From DAOUBA01 sp034432855 (lineage in GTDB: Bacteria; Chloroflexota; Anaerolineae; B4-G1): a DNA stretch of 10,066 nt. Position 1 is the stretch's first letter. Every line of letters starts with the position of its first letter. The stretch spans positions 1-10,066 of the forward strand of contig DAOUBA010000221.1 in the NCBI GenBank assembly GCA_034432855.1, given 5' to 3'. Below the pieces are notes generated by a model. The model had not been told where the DNA came from. It did not search any database and worked only from the letters and a program-made list of their open reading frames with translations. Made by a program: the position numbers and the translations under genes. This document shows, in pieces, positions 5,918-10,066 of this stretch.

Positions 5918-7681
5918 CTACCACCCCAGCGCATATCCGACCTCGCCCCGCGGCGAAACGCCGCCCAGGATGATGCCGCGCTCGCGGTCGTAGCGGATGC
6001 CCATCACCCTGCCGTTGGTCCAATCGCCAGTGACGACGACCTCGTGCCCGCGACGCTCCAGTTCTACCAGTACCTTGCGTGGGATGCGGCCTTCGGCCAC
6101 CAGCCGTCCAGGATGCGCCTCGCGCGGGTAGAAGGACGAAGGGAAATGCTCCGAGTGGACGGTCGGCGCCTCGAGCGCCTCTTGCAGGTTCATCCCCAAG
6201 TCCACGATGTTGAGGAAGAACTGCAATGTCCACTGATCCTGCGCGTCGCCTCCGGGCGTGCCGAATACCATCCATGGCGCGCCGTCCTTCGTGACGAGCG
6301 TGGGGGTCAGCGTGGCACGCGGGCGCTTGCGCGGCGCGAGCGCGTTGGGGCGCTCGGGGTTGAGGTAGAACATCTGCCCGCGCGTGCCCAGCGGAAAGCC
6401 CAATCCTGCGATGACCGGCGAAGATTGGATCCAGCCGCCGCTGGGGGTTGCGGCGACCATGTTGCCTTCGCGGTCCACGGCGTCGAGGTGGGTCGTGTCG
6501 CCGGTATGTTCCCACCCCAGCCCACGGCGGTTGTCGGCGCGCACGTCGAAGGTCACGTAATCCGGCCGGCCGCGCCCCACGTCACCGGGGCGCAGATCAC
6601 GCGAGGCGGCCTCGTCCACCAGCGCGCGCCGCCGGGCGGCGTACTCCTTCGAGAGCAGCACGTCGAGCGGCACGTCGTCGAAGAGCGGGTCGCCGTAATA
6701 CGCCTCGCGGTCGGCGAAGGCCAACTTGGCACACTCGACGAGCGTATGCAAGTAATCGGCCGAATTGTGACCCATCGCCTTGAGATCGTATCCCTCCAAG
6801 AGCGCCAACTGCTGCAAAAAGACCGGCCCCTGGGTCCAGGAGGAGCACTTGTGTACGTCTAACCCGCGGTAGGTTAGGCTCACCGGCTCCTCGACAGTCG
6901 CGCGCCACTGGGCCACGTCCTCGTAGGAGAGCAACCCGGCGTGTGCCGTGCCTGTGGCATCCTCCACGGGATGGTCGGCGATGAAGCGCACGATACGTTC
7001 GGCGATCTCGCCCCTGTAAAAGACGGTGCGCGCGGCCTCGATCCCGGCGTGACGCCCCTTGCGCTGCGCCTTCGCCTCCGCCCGGCACAGCGCGCCGAGC
7101 GTGGCGGCGAAATCGGGGTTGCGCAAGATCTCCCCCACCTCTGGTGCCCGTCCAGCGGGGCAATAGATCGCCGCAGTGGTCGGGTAGCGTTCGACAAAAC
7201 GCTGCGCGTTGGCCGCGATAGCGTCGTGCAGGTTCGGGTACACCGGGAAGCCGTTCTCGGCCAGTTCGATGGCGGGCTGGAGCACCTGTGCGAAACTCAA
7301 CGTCCCCCAGCGCGCCAGGGCTACGGCCCAGGTGTCCACGACTGCCGGGACGCACGCCGGCAGGTAGCCATCGCCGGGGATGAGGTCTATGCCGTGTGCG
7401 CGGCACCACTCGATGGTGAACAGTTGCGGTGACCAGCCCATGCCGCTGATGGCGTAGGCTCTGCCTTCCCGGGCCGAGTAAATCAGGGTGGGCACCTCGC
7501 CGCCCAACCCGTTGGCGTGCGGTTCCAAGAGGTTCAGGCAGAAGCACATCGCCGCTGCGGCATCTATGGCGTTGCCGCCCTGCTCCATGATGCGAAACCC
7601 GGCAGCGCTGGCGAGATAGTGCCCCGATGCGACGACGCCGCGCGTGCCCATGATGACGGGACGGGTGGTGAATGTTGACAT
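5918..7681 (-). CDS. Gamma-glutamyltransferase-family Ntn hydrolase
   Basis: Self-cleaving Ntn hydrolase precursor of 587 aa. GGT-family marks: RGVVASGHYLASAAG and GGNAIDAAAAM near the N-terminus (14-45); GLGGE (58-62); the autoprocessing and nucleophile site GDTTHLDAVDREGNMVAAT with Thr396 as predicted N-terminal nucleophile of the small subunit; and PGGDAQDQ (476-483) for the oxyanion region. The large subunit would be about 1-395, the small about 396-587. There is no signal peptide, unlike periplasmic GGTs. Where classic GGTs have the substrate-binding RExAP motif, this one has SGMGWSP (79-85), so the substrate may not be glutathione. Acylases and oxamate-type amidohydrolases are alternatives. 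The start has AGGGG five bases upstream. It is first in a minus-strand unit with the MNT/HEPN remnant and Elp3, and divergent from the methyltransferase. Confidence 0.88.
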   Translation of the reverse strand: MSTFTTRPVIMGTRGVVASGHYLASAAGFRIMEQGGNAIDAAAAMCFCLNLLEPHANGLGGEVPTLIYSAREGRAYAISGMGWSPQLFTIEWCRAHGIDLIPGDGYLPACVPAVVDTWAVALARWGTLSFAQVLQPAIELAENGFPVYPNLHDAIAANAQRFVERYPTTAAIYCPAGRAPEVGEILRNPDFAATLGALCRAEAKAQRKGRHAGIEAARTVFYRGEIAERIVRFIADHPVEDATGTAHAGLLSYEDVAQWRATVEEPVSLTYRGLDVHKCSSWTQGPVFLQQLALLEGYDLKAMGHNSADYLHTLVECAKLAFADREAYYGDPLFDDVPLDVLLSKEYAARRRALVDEAASRDLRPGDVGRGRPDYVTFDVRADNRRGLGWEHTGDTTHLDAVDREGNMVAATPSGGWIQSSPVIAGLGFPLGTRGQMFYLNPERPNALAPRKRPRATLTPTLVTKDGAPWMVFGTPGGDAQDQWTLQFFLNIVDLGMNLQEALEAPTVHSEHFPSSFYPREAHPGRLVAEGRIPRKVLVELERRGHEVVVTGDWTNGRVMGIRYDRERGIILGGVSPRGEVGYALGW

Positions 7682-7710
7682 TCTTACCCCTGCTTGTAAA
7701 ACAATGCGTC

Positions 7711-7748
7711 AAACGTGATGCGCGAACCTCCGGTTGCGTTTCACGTTT
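7711..7748. promoter_or_regulatory. Interrupted inverted repeat in divergent promoter region
   Basis: Outer arms AAACGTGA (7711-7718) and TCACGTTT (7741-7748) are perfect complements. An inner AACC-tcc-GGTT (7725-7735) adds a short stem. It lies between the divergent GGT-family and methyltransferase genes and covers the candidate -35 at 7739-7744, so it could be a regulator site. The binding protein is unknown. Confidence 0.4.
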
Positions 7749-7767
7749 CAGGTTTTACGATTATAAT
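7739..7767 (+). promoter_or_regulatory. Promoter of the methyltransferase gene, leaderless-type
   Basis: TTTCAC (7739-7744) and a perfect TATAAT (7762-7767) are 17 bp apart. The ATG at 7775 follows the -10 box after only 7 nt, so transcription should start at or one base before the start codon. The eight bases ATTATAAT (7760-7767) also read TATAAT on the minus strand (7765-7760), a possible but weak promoter for the GGT-family gene because its -35 is poor. Confidence 0.6.
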
Positions 7768-7774
7768 CTAAGAG

Positions 7775-8500
7775 ATGCACCCAGAAGCCGCCGAGCGATT
7801 ACTCGCGCTGAACCGCGCCTTCTACGCCGCGTTTGCCCGGCCGTTTGCCGACAGTCGCTCTGTAACGGATCCGGTGCTCACGAGCATTCTACCCTATATC
7901 CCGCCGCGCGCAAGGGTGCTCGACGTGGGTTGCGGCAACGGGCGACTGGCGTGGTTGCTCGACCGTGAGCGGCCCGGCGCATTCTACGTGGGCATAGATG
8001 TGGTATCCGAACTGCTCGAGATGGCCCGCACAAGAACTGCCGGCCTCAAGAACATAACGTCGCAATTCTATATCATAGACATCACACAACCCAATTGGTC
8101 ATTGACTATTGGCCCATTGGTCATGGATACGGTCGTTTGTCTGGCTGTTCTGCACCACATCCCCGGCTGCGACTTGCGCGCGCAGGTCTTGCACGAGATG
8201 GCGGGTCTGCTTGCCCGTGGCGGGTGCATAGTGCTCTCGACCTGGCAGTTCCTCGATAGCCCGCGGCTGCGGCGCAAGATCGTGGGTTGGTCGGAGGTGG
8301 GGCTCGCCGAGGAGACGCTGGAGCCAGGCGACTATTTGCTGGACTGGCGGCGCGGCGGGCATGGCCTGCGCTACGTCCATCTGGTGGACGAGGCAGAGGT
8401 GGAGCAGCTGGCAGTGGCAAGCGGCCTGCGCGTGCGCGAGACCTTCCGCGTCGGCGGGCGCGAGGGAGATCTGAGCCTGGTTGCCGTACTGGGCAGGTGA
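7775..8500 (+). CDS. Class I SAM methyltransferase, Trm9/ALKBH8-like
   Basis: Cytoplasmic methyltransferase of 241 aa. The Rossmann core has motif I VLDVGCGNGRL (48-58), the SAM-ribose acidic residue Asp75 in YVGIDVV, motif IV DTVVCLAVLHHIPG (118-131) and LARGGCIVLSTWQF (146-159). The GCGNG core, the LHHI block followed by an Arg, a late PGDYLLDW (184-191) and RYVHLVDEAEVEQL (199-212) recall the Trm9/ALKBH8 tRNA (uracil-5-carboxymethyl) methyltransferases, which turn cm5U34 into mcm5U34. The core is certain, the specificity is inferred. Elp3, which makes the substrate of Trm9, lies 2.4 kb away. No Shine-Dalgarno is seen and the promoter sits directly at the ATG, so a leaderless mRNA is likely. 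Alternative: a small-molecule methyltransferase of unknown substrate. Confidence 0.85.
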   Translation: MHPEAAERLLALNRAFYAAFARPFADSRSVTDPVLTSILPYIPPRARVLDVGCGNGRLAWLLDRERPGAFYVGIDVVSELLEMARTRTAGLKNITSQFYIIDITQPNWSLTIGPLVMDTVVCLAVLHHIPGCDLRAQVLHEMAGLLARGGCIVLSTWQFLDSPRLRRKIVGWSEVGLAEETLEPGDYLLDWRRGGHGLRYVHLVDEAEVEQLAVASGLRVRETFRVGGREGDLSLVAVLGR

Positions 8501-8516
8501 CCCCCTGCTGGCATCC

Positions 8517-8544
8517 TTGTCCCCGCGCCTCCGCGTGGTATAAT
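8517..8544 (+). promoter_or_regulatory. Promoter of the membrane-anchored protein gene, leaderless-type
   Basis: TTGTCC (8517-8522) and TATAAT (8539-8544) are 16 bp apart. The GTG start at 8552 again follows the -10 box after exactly 7 nt, with no ribosome binding site. This matches the layout at the preceding gene and fits a leaderless transcript. Confidence 0.6.
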
Positions 8545-8551
8545 CTCTTCT

Positions 8552-9907
8552 GTGGACACCTTAACGCCCGGTCAACGCCGTGTTGTGCTCCTGCTCGCCA
8601 TCGCAGCCGTCGTCGTGCTGGCATTGCTTGCCGGCTTTATCGTGACTGCGATCCAGAGTCTGGAGAGCGCGACACCTGCTCCACTTCCGACTCTCACCCC
8701 GCCGCCTTCCACGTCTCTGCCGCCGACACCGTCCCCTGCCCCAACCGTGACGCCGGTGACGGGCATCCAATTCCAGGTGCAGGCCGCCCGTCTGTTCGAC
8801 CAGGTCGCCCGCCAGGTGGAGAGCCTGCGCGGTCTCGCGCCGCGCGCTGTGGTGCCGCTCAGTTTCCTCGACGAGCGCGAGATGGTCGCGCTTATCCAGA
8901 GTGACCCACAGGCCCGCCTCCTGCCTTATACCGCGCTGGGAATTCTACCGAGTGCGGAGATCTCTGCCTGCACCGGCCGTGTGACGAGCCTCTACGTGCC
9001 CGCACAGGGGCAACTCTACATCTCCGCGATTCAGCAAGACAGTCCCGACGACCAGGCGCTCCTGGCGCACGCCTACACCCATGCCCTGCAAGATCAGCAC
9101 TTTGACCTGGGGGCGACGAGGATACGCGCCACGACTACCGACGCTGCGCTGGCCGTGGAAGCCCTGTCTGAAGGAGATGCGACACTGTTGGCCGCCATCT
9201 ACCGCTATCAGGACACAGCTGCCGCCGACTGGGAGCACCTGGCGGAGTTGCTCGTCGGGGCCGAGCAGCCCGGTTGCGCGGAGGCATTGGATGCAAGCGC
9301 AGCCTGGACGTACCTGCAGTACTTCCCGTACTGGGAGGGTCGCCAGTTCGTCGAGGCGCTCTACGAGGCCGGTGGCTGGGCGGCGGTCAACCGCGCCTAC
9401 GCCGACCTGCCCCGCTCGACCGAGCAGGTGCTCCACCCGGAACGCTATCTGGGGGAGCGGGACGAGCCCGAGGCGGTTCTCATGCCTGACCTGACGGCCG
9501 TCCTCGGCAGTGGTTGGACGCTACGCCTGCGCGATACGCTGGGAGAGTTCGCCACCGGCCTGTACCTCGCCGGGACGCTTCCGGAGACCACCGCCTGGCC
9601 GGCCGCCGATGGCTGGGAGGGCGACACCCTCGTCGCCTGGGAGCGGCGGGATGAGAGCCGCGTGCTGGTGTGGCGGACGTTGTGGGAAAGCACCACCGAG
9701 GCCGTCGAGTTCGAGCGCGCGCTGGTCGCGCTCGTGCCCCAACGTTATCTGCCCGTCCGGCCGATCGAGCCGCCGCCAGACCTGAGTGGCCGATGGTGGG
9801 AAACCGGCACCGGTACGATGGCCGTGCTGCGGGTGGGACGTATCGTCGTCCTGGTGCGCGCGCCCGATACGGATACGCTGGCCAAAGTGCTCGGAGTACT
9901 TCCCTGA
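8552..9907 (+). CDS. Membrane-anchored metalloprotease-like protein lacking catalytic Glu
   Basis: Protein of 451 aa. Residues 1-10 are short and basic, and 11-34 form one transmembrane segment. Then come a Pro/Thr/Ser-rich linker (about 40-70) and a large outer domain, so it is probably a signal-anchored cell-surface protein. LLAHAYTHALQDQHFDL (170-186) is the zinc-site helix of gluzincin-like proteins usually written HExxHALQDQ. The two His (173, 177) remain but the catalytic Glu is Ala174. EALSEGDATLL (203-213) matches the downstream EGxA block that gives the third zinc ligand (Glu207). Cys140 and Cys242 could form a disulfide. The product may be a non-enzymatic zinc or binding protein derived from a protease. 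GTG is chosen as start because it opens the only frame containing the membrane segment and sits 7 nt from TATAAT. The function is unknown. It lies 51 bp after the methyltransferase. Confidence 0.75.
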   Translation: MDTLTPGQRRVVLLLAIAAVVVLALLAGFIVTAIQSLESATPAPLPTLTPPPSTSLPPTPSPAPTVTPVTGIQFQVQAARLFDQVARQVESLRGLAPRAVVPLSFLDEREMVALIQSDPQARLLPYTALGILPSAEISACTGRVTSLYVPAQGQLYISAIQQDSPDDQALLAHAYTHALQDQHFDLGATRIRATTTDAALAVEALSEGDATLLAAIYRYQDTAAADWEHLAELLVGAEQPGCAEALDASAAWTYLQYFPYWEGRQFVEALYEAGGWAAVNRAYADLPRSTEQVLHPERYLGERDEPEAVLMPDLTAVLGSGWTLRLRDTLGEFATGLYLAGTLPETTAWPAADGWEGDTLVAWERRDESRVLVWRTLWESTTEAVEFERALVALVPQRYLPVRPIEPPPDLSGRWWETGTGTMAVLRVGRIVVLVRAPDTDTLAKVLGVLP

Positions 9908-9994
9908 GGTTGGCGCCGATACGGTGGACTGTGTGGCGGGCTATAGTATTGTCCTCGAAAAACTATCACAACCGCGAAGATTTTGCTCTTGGCC

Positions 9995-10018
9995 GCACCG
10001 GCCTGAAAGAGCCGGTGC
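9995..10018. repeat. 8-bp perfect hairpin after the last gene
   Basis: GCACCGGC (9995-10002) and GCCGGTGC (10011-10018) enclose the 8-nt loop ctgaaaga. It sits 87 bp after the stop at 9907. No T-run follows, so it is not a clear intrinsic terminator. A second imperfect inverted repeat (TTTCTTCC/GGAAAGAAA, 10027-10044) comes next. The stretch 9908-10066 has no gene I can support, only a short open frame without a convincing start. Confidence 0.5.
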
Positions 10019-10048
10019 TGGCGGGATTTCTTCCAGGAAAGAAACGCT

Positions 10049-10066
10049 TCCAGCGCCGCCGGTTCA
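10049..10066 (-). repeat. Inverted copy of the 1257-1274 repeat
   Basis: The last 18 bases are the exact reverse complement of 1257-1274 (tgaaccggcggcgctgga). The match stops on the inner side and is cut by the window edge on the other. It is probably one end of a dispersed hairpin repeat whose other arm lies beyond 10066. Confidence 0.55.

Noticed and set aside
6044..6862. 272-aa plus-strand ORF
   Set aside because: Antisense shadow of the GGT-family gene, with no domain pattern.
9995..10018. Intrinsic terminator for the 8552-9907 gene
   Set aside because: The stem is perfect, but no U-tract follows and it lies 87 bp from the stop, so it is kept only as a hairpin.
9949..10066. Start of another plus-strand gene (TTG at 9949, open to the window edge)
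   Set aside because: There is no ribosome binding site, no proper -35/-10 pair and no recognisable protein pattern, and the DNA is full of inverted repeats.

Overview
This is a GC-rich bacterial window, most likely from an uncultured member of the Chloroflexota (Anaerolineae-like). The lineage call is an inference. It rests on a stand-alone full-length Elp3, an exported membrane-anchored protein with a Pro/Thr-rich linker, a solitary FabH with a C-terminal extension, and C-rich dispersed hairpin repeats. No RNA gene, CRISPR array, insertion sequence or phage gene was found.

Layout. (a) 1-1406, minus strand: a PadR-type regulator followed, with an ATGA overlap, by an ECF/CbiO-type ABC ATPase that runs off the left edge. 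The unit has a strong sigma70-like promoter (TTGACT-17-TACAAT) with a 17-bp palindrome over the predicted start site. Its long leader carries two hairpin repeats. (b) 1530-2705, minus: a complete 3-oxoacyl-ACP synthase III (FabH). (c) 2848-3600, plus: a small two-gene cassette that looks like a BECR-fold nuclease toxin plus a DUF2283 antitoxin, with its own promoter. (d) 7681-3695, minus: a gamma-glutamyltransferase-family Ntn hydrolase, then a decayed MNT/HEPN toxin-antitoxin remnant, then Elp3, whose start overlaps the end of the HEPN remnant. (e) 7775-9907, plus: a class I methyltransferase resembling Trm9/ALKBH8, then a membrane-anchored metalloprotease-like protein that has lost its catalytic Glu. 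Both seem to have TATAAT boxes exactly 7 nt before the start codon, which suggests leaderless mRNAs. (f) 9908-10066: a structured, non-coding-looking end that contains an 18-nt inverted copy of sequence at 1257-1274.

How genes may work together. Elp3 makes carboxymethyl-type uridine-34 modifications in tRNA, and Trm9-type enzymes methylate cm5U to mcm5U. Having an Elp3 and a Trm9-like methyltransferase 2.4 kb apart raises the possibility of a bacterial two-step mcm5U pathway. This is the most interesting hypothesis in the window. The other blocks look functionally independent.
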